64,000 nucleotides of DNA from contig CACVBU010000492.1 in NCBI GenBank assembly GCA_902728285.1, forward strand, positions 872,787 to 936,786, written 5' to 3'. The translations under genes and the position numbers were made by a program. Below are positions 12,730-24,557 of this stretch, one piece after another (within the stretch, counting starts at the first letter, position 1; each line of letters opens with the position of its first letter). The notes under the pieces are model-generated. The model saw only the letters and a program-made list of their open reading frames with translations, ran no database searches and had not been told where the DNA came from. Origin of the DNA: Clytia hemisphaerica (taxonomy: Eukaryota > Cnidaria > Hydrozoa > Leptothecata > Clytiidae).

Positions 12730-15700
12730 CTATGAAGGGGAGCTCAAATATTTCGTCCTTGTTTGAATACCATACTCCATTTTAATATCCCTCAAACAAG
12801 AAGCAATTTTGAGGGCAGGACCAAGTTTCAAGTTCATTGTTTGTACCATGTGGTCCACCCTGAGTAAGAGAAACGATTTTCCATCAATTTCTTCCATGGC
12901 GAAAGCTTCGGCCGACGATTCACATCCCGGTATACCCCTGAAAATGGAACAAATAATAAAAGTTCTCACAATACTTTAATGCTATTTAAAAATTATGTTG
13001 CCATGTTACACAGTTCAACTAAATCATTGTCGCTTAATGTTCCCGAGTTTAAAAAAATATGAAACAAGATGATACGTACTCTTAATTGCTAAATAAACGC
13101 CACCCCCACCTGTTAATCTTTCGAAAATTTTCCAGCCCCCCCCCCCCCCGGACCTTATTAGGACCCCCTCCTAATTAATTTTTAAGCAAATTTTCAGCTG
13201 TCAAAGAGAAGGTCCCTTATTTTTCTCTAAATAGCCTGATTTTAGCCTATATTTACCTTATTTTTGGGTTTTCAGAAGTACAATTTCCAACCCCCCGGTA
13301 ATTAGCCCCCCCCCCGTTTATTAAAATTTTGAACATTTTCTAACCCCCCCCCCCCGTTTATTTGGCACCTAAGAGTAGGGAGAAAGTATCAGTAGTGACC
13401 TCAAACTAAACACTTTTATTAAGTTGACCATAATAAACTTACCTAACGTAATCGACAACGTCTTCGATAGACCACGTGACAACGGGAACCAACGAGAAGA
13501 GAGTAATGGGTTCTCCACCGTCATAAAGTTCATTTTCTACATCATATTCATCAAGACCAAAACCCAGCGTTTGTCGTGGTGGAAAAGTAAAATCCAAATT
13601 GATACCATCTAGAAGATGAAATAAGATCATGAGTTAAACTGCGTGACTTCAAATTCACCATAAAATTGAAAAACAGTTTACTGAAGCTTAGGGAGTTTAT
13701 CAAGGCCCGGCGAACAGCGAGTTTTGCCGGTCAAAGACAAAAGATTACAATTCACCGGTCTAATAATTTACGCTAATCAATATTTGGACTTGCTAGGAAT
13801 TCACCGGGGGCCTAGAATCTAGAATTCACCAGCCTATCAAAAACAAAACAAAACCCTGGCAAGCTAGAAAGTGAAGCTAAATAACACCAGAAGCCGGAGC
13901 GGCGTGAAGGTCCAGCTGACGTGGCAATAACCGAATGTCGTTCGTACCGGGTTCCTTAAGTGACGCAAAAAAATTTCCTTCCCATCCTCCACTCTGAGCT
14001 TCTATTCTTTGACACAGTATTGCTAAAGTTTGATGCTTTTGATAAACGAAACTTTTGCCGCTGATGGGATTCGAACCCACTGCACCTATGAGAACGCCTT
14101 AACCACTCGGCCATCGAGTCACAACTGCATTTAACTCTCTCCAACTCTACCCGGGGGCTAAAACCCTAACCAGGGGTTAACTCCCATCCCCAACCCTAGC
14201 CCTAACCCTACCTGAAACAACCCTTTAATCTAACCGGGAAATTTGACTCGACTCCCAATTCAATCCAAAACATAGGTCAAACATCGCGCGGGTAGGCGGG
14301 GCAAAAATTCTAGATCGGCGGTTGGTTTAGCCTGGACTTGTTAATTTATTGCGCGCACAGGCCCCGACAAAGACAAAATCTTTTCGATCAGTTGCTTTTT
14401 AAAGGTCCATTCTGCTGCGCGCTGGACCAATTAGCGTCTAAATTCTAGAAATATTTTCACGTGTATTAAATTTCGCGATTCACTAAACTAGGTATTTTCA
14501 GAAAGTGGGAATATAAAGCAAGAAAAAGACTGATTTTAGCAATAATTTTTTGTAGAAATACTAACAGTATTTCTAAAGAATGAAAAATTATCCCGTTTCA
14601 ATTTCGCATTTTGTAATAAAAAAATATTATCTTGGAATCTGTAAAAAACCGCGAAATTAAGTACCCGCGAAAATTTGTAACACGCGGAAATATATACCAA
14701 TAAGGTAAGAACAATAATAAGAGCAGAAGAAATTAAAAGATAAAATCAGAAGAAATTATTTGCTCACCGTAGAAATTGGGTTGTGGATAATAGATGGAAG
14801 TATCAGGGGAATGGAAAACCATTTCTGTTGGAAGTTGATCCTGACATTCGACGACCCTGGAGAAATTGAAAGAAAAAAATTATCATTGCGAACCGCATAT
14901 GCTGATCCTTCTCAGCAAATTCAAAATAAAATTCCATGAAAAAAGAGACTTCATTTCATTCGAATAAAATTTAAAATTCAATTCGTTCCGTGTCTTCCGA
15001 TTTGACAATTGAAGCTCAAATACCCACTCAAATAGCGTCCTAAACTTTTAGCAAAACTTTTTATACTCGAAGAAACGAGTTGAAGCAGTACTGATCTTAA
15101 AACGATGGCTTACTTTTCCTTTGCCTTGTTTAACGGGCGTGAAATCAATTTCATCATTTTTCTCTCCGCCCCCATCTACTCCGCCTCCACCATCTTTAGA
15201 AACGTTCCTTTTCCCGCCTCGTCCAACGCCACCAGATCTCCTGGTCAGATTCTTTTTAGCTCTCTTCGAGCATTGTACTTGATACCGTTTGCCACACGAA
15301 GCGTTGCAGAAGCGTTTTCCCCACATAGCACGCTGTTCGGGAAGTTCGTTGCCACAATATTTACATTTTGTTGGAAGGAGAGACATCAACTCGTCCTTGT
15401 CTTCAGGGTAAGAATTTGTAGATGCTGAAAGTTCAAGAAGCCGTTGATGATCAATATTTGAAGAAATGATATTATTGTGCAATCAATTCTCTTACAGTGG
15501 TTTCGAAGCTAATTCTTATTAACGGGAAGGACTATTTCAGACTGAGAGTCGGAACTTTTAAATTGTATGGTTACTTTCTTACAAGTCTCCGGAGTCTGAA
15601 CTGGATAATTTTATGGCTTGAGAAAGAGTCTAATCTAAATCAAAAATGTTTATAATATATTTAGAAATCGTTTCATGTCTTTACAGAGGGAAATTACCAA

Positions 15701-16038
15701 TAAATTTTTAACACAGGAGGGGTATATACATGCTTTTTTATAAGTAAGTGTCTGTCCCTATTTCAGACTCGCATTATGCTTAGCATACTTTTGTTCTCAA
15801 ACAATAGAGCCATTGGTTATAGGTTACAAAAAACTGAGCCTGCATATATGCTTATTAACGTTATGCTTATAAATCACATGTAGGAAAATACGAGCTTAGA
15901 ATAAATTATGGAGAAAACAATGCTGATACCGTTCACAATTTCATTTTCTTTACCACCGCCTTGCAGGTGATCATTTTGATTGGTGACATTCTCGTTACTT
16001 GTTTCGATTCCTTTTGAAGCTTCTTCATCTTGCTCTTC
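12730..16038 (-). CDS. Polyhomeotic-like Polycomb protein: FCS zinc finger plus C-terminal SAM domain
   Basis: Minus-strand exons in order are 16038-15930, 15424-15114, 14856-14768, 13608-13443 and 12937-12730 (stop TAG). The second carries an FCS-type zinc finger, CKYCG..FCNASCGKRYQVQC, followed by a basic stretch. The last two together encode a SAM domain: TWSIEDVVDYVR, then GIPGC, EEIDGKSFLLL and MNLKLGPALKI. FCS finger followed by SAM with no MBT repeats between matches polyhomeotic/PHC, a PRC1 subunit whose SAM polymerises. Most junction phases agree. The junction 15114/14856 does not (0 against 2), so a small exon or alternative donor is missing. The 5' end is not defined. A related SAM/FCS protein is possible. 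Confidence 0.72.
13077..13380. mobile_element. Poly-C-rich foldback element
   Basis: TACTCTTAATTGCTAAATAA near 13077 matches the reverse complement of 13350-13380 (GTTTATTTGGCACCTAAGAG). The interior contains several runs of 7-14 C residues next to CGTTTATT or CTTATTA. It lies in an intron of the polyhomeotic-like gene. Similar C-run/CTTATTAA arrangements occur at 49.44-49.55 and 57.2-57.42 kb. Confidence 0.5.
13690..13860. repeat. Dispersed repeat copy, related to 25895-26140
   Basis: It shares ATTACAATTCACCGGTCTAA-like, CGCTAAtCAATA, TTGCTAggAATTCA and GGCCTAGAAtCTAG blocks, in the same order, with the sequence at 25895-26140. Its 3' end is A-rich (AAAACAAAACAAAACCC). It may be a short retroposon; no ORF. 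Confidence 0.5.
14056..14120 (-). pseudogene. tRNA-like sequence (Ser/Leu type) lacking a normal anticodon arm; possible SINE head
   Basis: On the minus strand the sequence has a consensus A box (TGGCCGAGTGG) and B box (GGTTCGAATCC). They are only about 25 bases apart, and the segment between them does not fold as an anticodon arm. The acceptor ends do not pair. It therefore looks like a tRNA pseudogene or the promoter head of a tRNA-derived SINE rather than a working tRNA. It lies in an intron of the polyhomeotic-like gene. Confidence 0.6.
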
Positions 16039-16558
16039 CTGAAAAGGGGAAAGGAGGATTTGAATAATGCATGATAATGAAGTGACGTTTGGAGAAAATC
16101 AGATCTTTATGTAGGAAATTAAGGAAAAAGACTAAAACTGTGAGCCACGAAGTTTATCAAACACACAACGATAAAATTAAATTAATATCTGCAAAACACT
16201 CGGAGTCAGAGGTGCATAGAAACCAGTAACTCGATTAGCAATTATCTAATTAAGAGATTAAGATTAATTAATAGTGAACTAACACTGTAAACAGAACAAG
16301 GAAAAATAGAGTGTGCTATGCTAATTAATACAATTAGCGTTGTTAGTGCAAAACGTAAACCTAAAAAGATACAAAAAGGATTTTCCAGCGTGACCTGGTG
16401 CGAATAGGCACCACTATAGCAGAGTGCCTCCATCTCAGCAGCAATATCGATAAAAACAAAGATTTCCGATCGGCATGTCGGCTTCATCCTACTAATTAAA
16501 TTTGATTAGATAAAATTCAAATCTGGTTTGAACCACCATGTAGCCAAGATACTGATGG

Positions 16559-16568
16559 CTATAAAAAC
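16559..16568 (+). promoter_or_regulatory. Possible TATA box of the peroxidase gene
   Basis: CTATAAAAAC lies about 290 bases before the peroxidase ATG. Between them a GTAAGT donor near 16652 and an AG just before AGAACAAGATGG suggest a 5' UTR intron. This is a pattern match only. Confidence 0.35.
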
Positions 16569-16856
16569 AGGGAACTTGAATCATGAAGGTATACTTCCGA
16601 AAAGGCTGTAAAACAATCGAAAAGGCAAAACAGGAAGAAAACAAAATCTAATGTAAGTTCTTTCATTAGGTAAGCATGATGGATAATATGTTACTTAAAC
16701 TTTGACTTTATTCAAAGGTGTAGTTTGGTAGACAAAGCCCTTTTGACTTTATTTCGTTTGACGAATTTCTTTAGCTAATCACCAGTCTAACATGCCAGAG
16801 GTTTACAGATACCAAAATATTTAAAAAAATTCTTTTTCATCTTAAAAGAGAACAAG

Positions 16857-18770
16857 ATGGACTCTTTAATCAATGTTTTCACGACCATCTTGCTCATTCT
16901 GCCTGCTACAATGTTCGTCAAAAGTGATCACTTAACGCCTATATTACCACGGAAGGGTCAAGTATCGGTGGCAAGAGGTTTGATCAATCAACTCATCAAT
17001 AATAATGTGAAGAACGGAAATGAACGACCCTTCATCGCAGGTTTGGTGAGATTGACGTTCCATGATTGTGTTGGTCATGGTGGATGTGATGGTTGCATCA
17101 ATCACCAGTCACCTTCCAATGGAGGTTTAGCAAGGTCAGTGGTATAATATCTCTACATTGAAAACTTCCATAATGTTAATGATAATTTTAATTAAATTCA
17201 TTCTATATAGCTCTTTTGGTGATAATAGCGATGGGAACATTATTCTAAACGCTCAAACCCAATAAAATGGGCAAAAACGGATAAGGAGAAGAATATAATA
17301 AAATTGGCTGACTTTCCTTGTCATATCTACACTTTCAAGCTTTTAAACTTTATTCAACAGATATACTAGCAAACTGAACGAACAATATGAAATACTTCGC
17401 AGCTTTTTTCATGCATTGACAATGTCACGTGCTGATTTTTACGTTTTGGCTGGCTATGTGGCTTTAGAACAAGCAACCGTATCTAGTCCGAACCGATTTG
17501 TAGCAAAACCTACATTTGGAAGATTGGAATGTTCACTTTCACCAAACGAAGATCATTTAAGTGAAGAGTTTCCAAATGCCAATTGGAATTTGCCAGGTTT
17601 GAACATCAGAAATACGTAACAGTCGTGAGATCTATTTCCAAAACCAAATAGCACCACTTTGGTGTAAGTTTTCTGGTAATATACTAAACGTATATTATGC
17701 GCAGACTCAAAGGATATAAAGATTTTCAAAGAAGAAGGTTCTGTATATCATGTTAGTCTGTATTCTAAAACTGTATATTCCATGCCTTATTTGATCTTTA
17801 TCTTTAAGAGCTGAAAACTTTCTTCTCAAGAGATGGCTTCATGCAAGGAGCGGGATTTGAACTTCAAGATATAGTTGCCATCCTTGGTGCACACAGTCTC
17901 GGTAGATGTTCTATGGCCAATTCAGGCTTCGAAGGAAAATGGATAGCATTTCGAAATGCGAATGGAATTTCTCAGTCAGATGTGCTTGACAATGAATATT
18001 ATAAAGAAATTGCTAATACTAATTGGCAACAGGTAGGTTGTAGCAGACTACTAAAAGATGCGTTTTATACACTAACAAGTTAACATAAATATTCTAGAAT
18101 CCACAAAATATTAGATAATCAAAAACCTAAAGAATTTTGTCGAGAATCCAGAGTATTTTGTTTTCAATTTATTTAAGGTTCAATTAGTCAGTGGACGTTG
18201 GCAATGGCAACAGACTCAAGAACCCAATCCCATATCACCATTAGACGGTGAAGGCTTTGCACAGAATGTATTTCAATCGAATATCTTGATTAATGTCGAC
18301 ATGTCTCTTAATAAAGACCTTGGAAATATCAACCCACAAACTGGAAGGGTAAGACGGAGAAACTTTTAAATATAACACAATCAGTAATAATCCAATAAGT
18401 GGAAACATTCGACCAACTACTGTACATGAGGCCAAAAACTTGTTTGCCTCAGACGGGAGTTTGATAATGACTTTTTAGAAAATTTCTATATGCGAAAACT
18501 TTTAATGACTAAGCTACTTTCCTTAACTAAGTCAAGAATAACATAATCACACAACACATTTAGGTCGAATGCACTGTTCAAAGTGGAAATGGAATATGCA
18601 GAGGATCTAACTGTTGTCAACAATCAGAAGCAAGTAATTTGTTGCTCAAATATACAAACCGAAATAACGGAAATGGCAACTTCATCAGTGATTTTACGCG
18701 AGCTTTCTACAGGATGACAACAAATAAAGAATTTGAAAGACTGGTAAATGAAGACCAATTATTGCCTTGA
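16857..18770 (+). CDS. Secreted plant-type (class II/III/APX superfamily) haem peroxidase
   Basis: Five exons, 16857-17134, 17361-17596, 17809-18032, 18178-18348 and 18564-18770, join in frame to 371 residues. Residues 1-23 form a signal peptide. Exon 1 has RLTFHDC, the distal Arg and His of the active site, followed by GGCDGCI. Exon 3 has GAHSLGRC with the proximal haem-ligating His. Several cysteines in the last exon (ICRGSNCC) fit a disulfide-stabilised secreted enzyme. These enzymes oxidise phenolic or other reducing substrates with H2O2. The family is best known from plants and fungi but has scattered animal members. AATAAA at 18785-18790 is a likely poly(A) signal. Substrate is unknown; phenolic or protein cross-linking outside the cell is an inference. 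Confidence 0.88.
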
Positions 18771-18816
18771 TCAACACTTTTATAAATAAAACGATTTTAA
18801 CAAATTTGAGCAGGTT

Positions 18817-19488
18817 ACCCTATTAGCCCCAAGCTTTTTTGAGTTTTGTATCCCCAGGGGGGGGGGTAGAATCTACCACCCTCGATTATTTTTGATCTAG
18901 GAGAACCGATGACGTCATCCCAAAATTTCCACCTGTCGGCAAAAAGCCAAAATATATGGTTTACAAAAATGTCTATTACAATCGAACCAATAATGATATT
19001 TAGATTCTGTTTGAAAATTCTGAAAGATAAAAGGTTCTTCTTTAACATAATTGCCGGTTTTGCAAATTCCATGAAGATTTTATCTTAAAATCTGTGCTGA
19101 ATATGAGTAAAATTTTCAAAACTTGGTGACGTCATAAATGATGACGTCATCATTTTTAGAATTTTTTTTTTTAATTAAAGAAATTTATATTGTCAATACC
19201 TATCACGTGTCAAAATTTGAAGATGATTGAATAAATAGTTCAAAAGTTATCAGCACTTTAAATTTTGAGTTTTAAGCGATTTTAGCTGGGTTTTATGTCA
19301 TGTTTCACAATAAAGTCATAAAACTTGATCTGGACAAGTTATAACCCTAAAATTTTGCACAAATACTCTTAATAAGATTTTGTTAAAAGTCGGAAAGTTT
19401 CAAGTCGTTTAAAAAATTTTTCTCTGAGATATACGCAAAAGAACTCCAGCGTGGTAGATTCTACCCCCCCCCCTGGGGCTAATAGGGT
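18817..19488. mobile_element. Foldback/MITE-like element, 14-base perfect ends plus inner inverted C/G runs
   Basis: ACCCTATTAGCCCC at 18817-18830 and its complement GGGGCTAATAGGGT at 19475-19488 bound the element. Just inside, GGGGGGGGGGTAGAATCTAC and its inverse form a second matched block. The interior repeats ATGACGTCAT-like phrases. There is no ORF. It begins about 45 bases after the peroxidase stop codon. A target duplication is not clear. Confidence 0.65.
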
Positions 19489-19600
19489 TTTAACTTTTGT
19501 ATATACTTTTTTTAGTTTTAAGAGACAATCATATTTTGAGTTCTTTTAAAAAATGTTTGAATTGAGTAAACATATAAAAATGTTTATAATAAAATGTAAA

Positions 19601-20697
19601 TCAATATTTTTAAAAGTTATCTTCCATTTAAAAAAACTAAGTAAAGTACATTACTCTGAGTTTCGTGCTTTCACACTAATCATATGTACAATAATGATTG
19701 AAAAATCTGAAGTTCGACGTAAAAAGTTAAAAAGTTAAAAAACTGGATAATTGGTGCAATAAAACTAGGTAATAAAAACAATGATGAAAGCATTAAAAAA
19801 GTATTGAAAATAAAATTTATGATTTGTCCGGGGGGACCGATTCGAAGTTTTTTAGAATAAATTTGTTGTTGTGACGACATTTAGAAATAAGCTCAGATCT
19901 TTTGTTAACGAGATCGAGTTCTGACGTAATTATATGGAATTTTTCTGTGAGACAGAGGTTGCATTTTTTTGAGCCATTAACATACGGGTTGGCGTGGTCG
20001 ATAATTTTCCATGACAATTTCGGCTGTATATTTTTAATTTGTAGGTCCCAAACGTGGTTGGATAACTCTGTTGACGCTCTTTTGGTTTCATATTTGAAAG
20101 TGTGTTTATGTCCGTACCATCTTTGTTTGAAGGTATTTGCTGTTAAGCCGATATAAAACTTTTCTGTGTTTGTTTCGGGCTCTTCGATTTTACATTGATA
20201 AATGACTTCTTTTTGGAGACATTTTCCGTTTAATGGACAGTCAGTTTTTCTTCTGCAGTTGCATTGTTTGTCGTTTAGTGGTTCTGGTTCTGGTTCGTTT
20301 GAGTTGAGGATCTTTTTGTTATGGGAGGAAATGATGTTTGAAACATTTGGCATACAGCTGCATATAATTACGTCAGAACTCGATCTCGTTAACAAAAGAT
20401 CTGAGCTTATTTCTAAATGTCGTCACAACAACAAATTTATTCTAAAAAACTTCGAATCGGTCCCCCCGGACAAATCATAAATTTTATTTTCAATACTTTT
20501 TTAATGCTTTCATCATTGTTTTTATTACCTAGTTTTATTGCACCAATTATCCAGTTTTTTAACTTTTTAACTTTTTACGTCGAACTTCAGATTTTTCAAT
20601 CATTATTGTACATATGATTAGTGTGAAAGCACGAAACTCAGAGTAATGTACTTTACTTAGTTTTTTTAAATGGAAGATAACTTTTAAAAATATTGAT
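19601..20697. mobile_element. Penelope-like retroelement fragment with large inverted arms
   Basis: Bases 19601-19936 are repeated almost exactly, inverted, at 20361-20697, with about 425 unique bases between. The left arm holds the 3' end of a GIY-YIG ORF and its downstream region on the minus strand. The right arm repeats the same C-terminus on the plus strand. Inverted or partial-tandem terminal arms are common in Penelope-like elements. No reverse transcriptase segment remains. Confidence 0.65.
19817..20363 (-). pseudogene. GIY-YIG endonuclease domain of a Penelope-like element, 5' truncated
   Basis: The minus-strand reading frame contains VIYQCKI...EKFYIGLTANTFKQRWYGH, matching the start of a GIY-YIG nuclease domain, then KCNLCLTEKFHI and NKRSELISKCRHNNKF, a C-terminal signature frequent in retroelement proteins of aquatic invertebrates. 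The preceding reverse transcriptase is missing and the frame's 5' end runs into the inverted-repeat border at about 20361. It is a dead fragment. Confidence 0.65.
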
Positions 20698-22054
20698 ATA
20701 TGGCTCTGGTTTTTTGAACTGATCGAGCACTCTATGACATTGATTTGCCACATTTGTTCTAATAAAATGTAAATTATAATTTTCAATTGAAATCTTTAGT
20801 TTTCATAAAACAAGACAGGGAAATGGCTGCCAGGCTCGAAGTCAATGAATTATTTTGAAAAAAAACTAAGAACTGAAATTAACATTAAAAAACTACGAAA
20901 AACATAAATTTTGAGCATTTGATGAAAATATTTGAGCCAAGCCAACCTCAAAAACTAATTTGAAGAACAACTTCCCAAGAAAAATATCTACGAGGGAGAA
21001 GACACCCACCTAGATCCACGCACTGCTGGATAGGCTTTTTCTCGGGAATTTTGCCAGACCTCAAATACTGACCCATATACATGTGCAGAATTATTTTTAC
21101 TTTAGCGTGTACTCAAGGCCTAACAAGTTGAAGCGCTCTCTCGGGAGTAAAAATGCTAAATTTTGGTTGCTTGATTAGCTGGCTGCTGCACGTTTTATTT
21201 TGACTGTTTAAAGCTTTCAAGTTTAATTCAATTGTCTGGAAAACTTGATTGAGGTAACTCTCATCCTTGTTGTTGCAAATACACCCTGTAGATAACTAAA
21301 CTGACAGTCTAGACTTAACCTCCAATCATCAGGATCAGAAACTAGGCTAGGCTTATCTAGCTTTTATCTTTTCCTTTGCAACAATACAATGCTGACAATC
21401 TGATACAACACATTGACAAAGTAATCCCTGTGAGAAGTTTATAATGCAAATCTGCAACAAAAACAAAAGTGGTCTCTTCTACTGATTGCCGCATTTCATA
21501 CGGCCCTTTTAGAACCTGTGGCCTGTAAAATCTCACCCTTCATATATTTGTTTTAATCTGTGATCTTAGGCTTAGGCTTTTTCTCATCTTCAATTTTCGG
21601 CAGAAAGCAGGAATTTGATGCAAGAGTTAGACTGTCAACAAAGTACCGTAAAAAATCACTGAATAAAAGAAGAACTTTAAATCTTAAATATTTTCATTTT
21701 GAAGAAGTGGTGCAAAAAAGTAAAACAAGGAAAAGTGTCATTTTTCATTGGTTGAATCGAAATAGGGGTTTTGGAAAACTTTCTATGTTTGGTTTCTGGA
21801 CAAACCCCTGTAATTATGGGCAAGCACCCCGCTTCTAAGATGTTGGCTTGAAATCGAATGTGAAACCACTGAAAACGAAAGTAAAATCGGCCTGCACTCC
21901 AAATCCCATAATTCTGATATAGGATTTTAGTCTATACTGACTGATGTTGTATTTTCAGAAACCTTGATTTCCTAGTAGTGTGACTAACTCACATTAGTAG
22001 ACAACTTTGAATGCCCAGACCTTGGATTGCCAAAACTCTATGTCATGTCTGCTA

Positions 22055-22631
22055 CCGTAAGTTGGTCTAATGCCGACAGCCCTCCAGTTAGTGGAAGTAA
22101 CTGTTCAAAGTTCACAGTAACAATTTTCTTTTTATTATGGAAACCAAACGAGTGAGAACAAGTCATAAAACTTAAGGAATTTTATAACACTTCATGACAG
22201 ATTAAAAAGACGATCAGAAAACGAAAGCTTCTTCGTTTTTCATTTTCACATTTATGGGGAAGAATGAAATTTTCAGAAGATGCTATATTCAATATGAGGA
22301 TTCCCATTTCCTAGAAATCGTGATTCCCTATGGTTGCGAAATGGTGGCTATGGGTAATTCCTTTGTTCTTTTGCTATTTTCTTTTGTTCTATGTGACGTA
22401 AAGACGCTTCACAAATCGAAGTACTTCCACTAACTGCCCTCTTTTAATTTAAAGATGGGAATACAGTAAAAGGAAGGACGAAATCGCTGATGGAAACTAT
22501 TTATGTTTGCTTGGCAAACAGAGTGGAAAAAAGCTTTTGTCTATCAGTGATCCTGATCTTCCTATCATTCCTATCTTTAAAGAAAGGTGTCGAAATTAGA
22601 AGAGGGATGTTGACATTAGACCACTTTACGG
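22055..22631. mobile_element. MITE with CCGTAA ends and TA target duplication
   Basis: CCGTAAGTTGGTCTAATGCC at the left matches, with a few changes, the inverse of TGACATTAGACCACTTTACGG at the right. A second block, CAGTTAGTGGAAGTA, is inverted inside (CTTCCACTAACTG near 22425). TA flanks both ends (22053-22054 and 22632-22633). It has no ORF. Confidence 0.6.
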
Positions 22632-23742
22632 TATTCCAGAGGACTCCTGATTCTTGAAATTCAGAAACTTAGCAACTATGAAAAAATGGAATAGACTGAT
22701 TCAGAGTGACTTTTTTTCACCCACAATCAAACATTTTTCTAAGAGTTGAATATGTACAGAATCATTTTATAGTAACTAAACTAACACCTTTTTGATAGCT
22801 CAAATTCTTCAAATACTTCCTATTCGAACTTGCACATAGTTTGACGTTTGTTTTTTATTTTGTAGGTGAAATTTATGTCAGTTATTAACTGGCAGCTTGC
22901 TTGAGATTTGGTTTTAAGATAGTCCCTCCCTAGATTTTGCAAAATTGGTCCAATTTGAAGGTAAAACTCATTACATACACTACCATCAAATCATAGACAT
23001 AATAATAGCCAGTATGGAAACGATGCAAAGTCCACGTCGAATTGTTATTTGTTTAAACTGAAGTCTACGCCAAAAACAAGGTCCGCTTCACAAGTGTTAC
23101 ACGTAAGCCAAATCGCGTATTATGAACAACCTCTAAATTGCCGAGTACAGAAGAAATTCAAAATGGCGGCCAAGCCCACGCTGATAACTATCAAAAATCT
23201 TCGTTTTTCAATCAGCTATTGCAGCTCAATAAATCAATGAAATAATTTGAAATAAAAAGTAAACAAACCTTGAACCTTTCATGAATCCAAATAAATAAAA
23301 GTATTCATCGAAAGTGTGAAGATTACATTTCAAAATAAAACGATTTCCAAACCTAAAGTCAGTGTCTGCCAACTAAAAATTTCTCTGCAGAGTCACTGGC
23401 AAGGAGTTACGACTTCAGACTTTAGATTCCAATTCTTGTATAGGTTGCAACTACACTGGCAAATGATCTGTATTACAAATACTTCCAAATGGGTCCATAA
23501 GTTAAGAAAATGAAATTATCATCTAGCACGGGGGTTTTGTTTTTAAAAACAAACTTCAAAATAAAATTGTTAATGAACTTGTTATTTAAAATATCACTTA
23601 CTTACATAATTTATTTATGATATAACACCCCTTTCTTAAATAAATGGCCTCTTAAAGTCTTTTATGTTTGCCGCAAGAAGGGAGTAAAATTTAATTTGAC
23701 CCCCGGTTTTTTCTCTCTTTTTCAAGCTATTTCCCATGTGTT

Positions 23743-24175
23743 CATAGTTTGCAGAGGGGTATGAACCTCCCTAGGTTTATTTCATCCCCCCTATATACCC
23801 ATCCCCCCCTTTTGTAATGAAATTTTATCCCCCCTTTTTTTTAACAGAAAATCCGTTTCGAAGGAAACTCGCTTTCCCACCTACCAGCAAAATTATCAAC
23901 AAGAAAGAGTATGAAGTATTATAGTCACGGGCCAACAATGACAGAATATAACTAGCGTTTATCATTAATCTTGATCATTCACTGTGACAATTTGTATTTG
24001 ATTTGTATTTGATTAGAAAATTGACCAAAATTTCCAAACCCCCCCCCTTTTTTATTTGATCCCCCCCTACATTCCCATCCCCCCTAGTTTTTTCGGCAGA
24101 TCTCGGTACCCCCCTACAAAGGCCCTCCAGAAAGTTGGCATCCCCCCCTATTAAAAAGGGGGGGTGCAAACTATG
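23743..24175. mobile_element. Poly-C foldback transposon with 5-base target duplication GTGTT
   Basis: Terminal inverted repeat CATAGTTTGCA (23743-23753) / TGCAAACTATG (24165-24175). The flanking GTGTT at 23738-23742 and 24176-24180 is a matching 5-base duplication. The interior is a series of C7-C9 runs separated by short T/A phrases (CCCCCCTATATACCCATCCC). Confidence 0.7.
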
Positions 24176-24557
24176 GTGTTAGTGTAGACACAACTTTAAT
24201 CCGGGGAAATTAAGCGTTTTCATTGGTCTAAAATCACGGATGGTCACGTGACCAGAATTTTTATCCAGGGAAATGCCGTGGCGGCAATGTTTTGCTTTAG
24301 TGAGATTGACCATTTTGTTGTTTTGATTTGAGCGAGCGAAATTTCTGTACAAACCAAAATATGGCTTTGTTGGAATACCGGTTGAAACACTTTTGGCTTG
24401 CGGAACAGCACCCACCGATAGGGCGGGCGAAATGGAGGCGCTCTAAGCCCCAAAAACGGGTCCAGGCCCTGGGATATTTGATCTTTTTATGCCTAAAAAT
24501 TGCTATATTTTCTAGTTTTATGTTTAGAAAAATAGCTTGTATTGCTGGTACTTCTAA

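Noticed and set aside
14056-14120. Functional tRNA-Ser/Leu
   Set aside because: The A-B box spacing is too short, no anticodon arm can form, and the acceptor ends do not pair.
15105-15428. Plus-strand ORF of 107 codons
   Set aside because: It lies opposite the FCS zinc-finger exon, which has a clear family motif on the minus strand.
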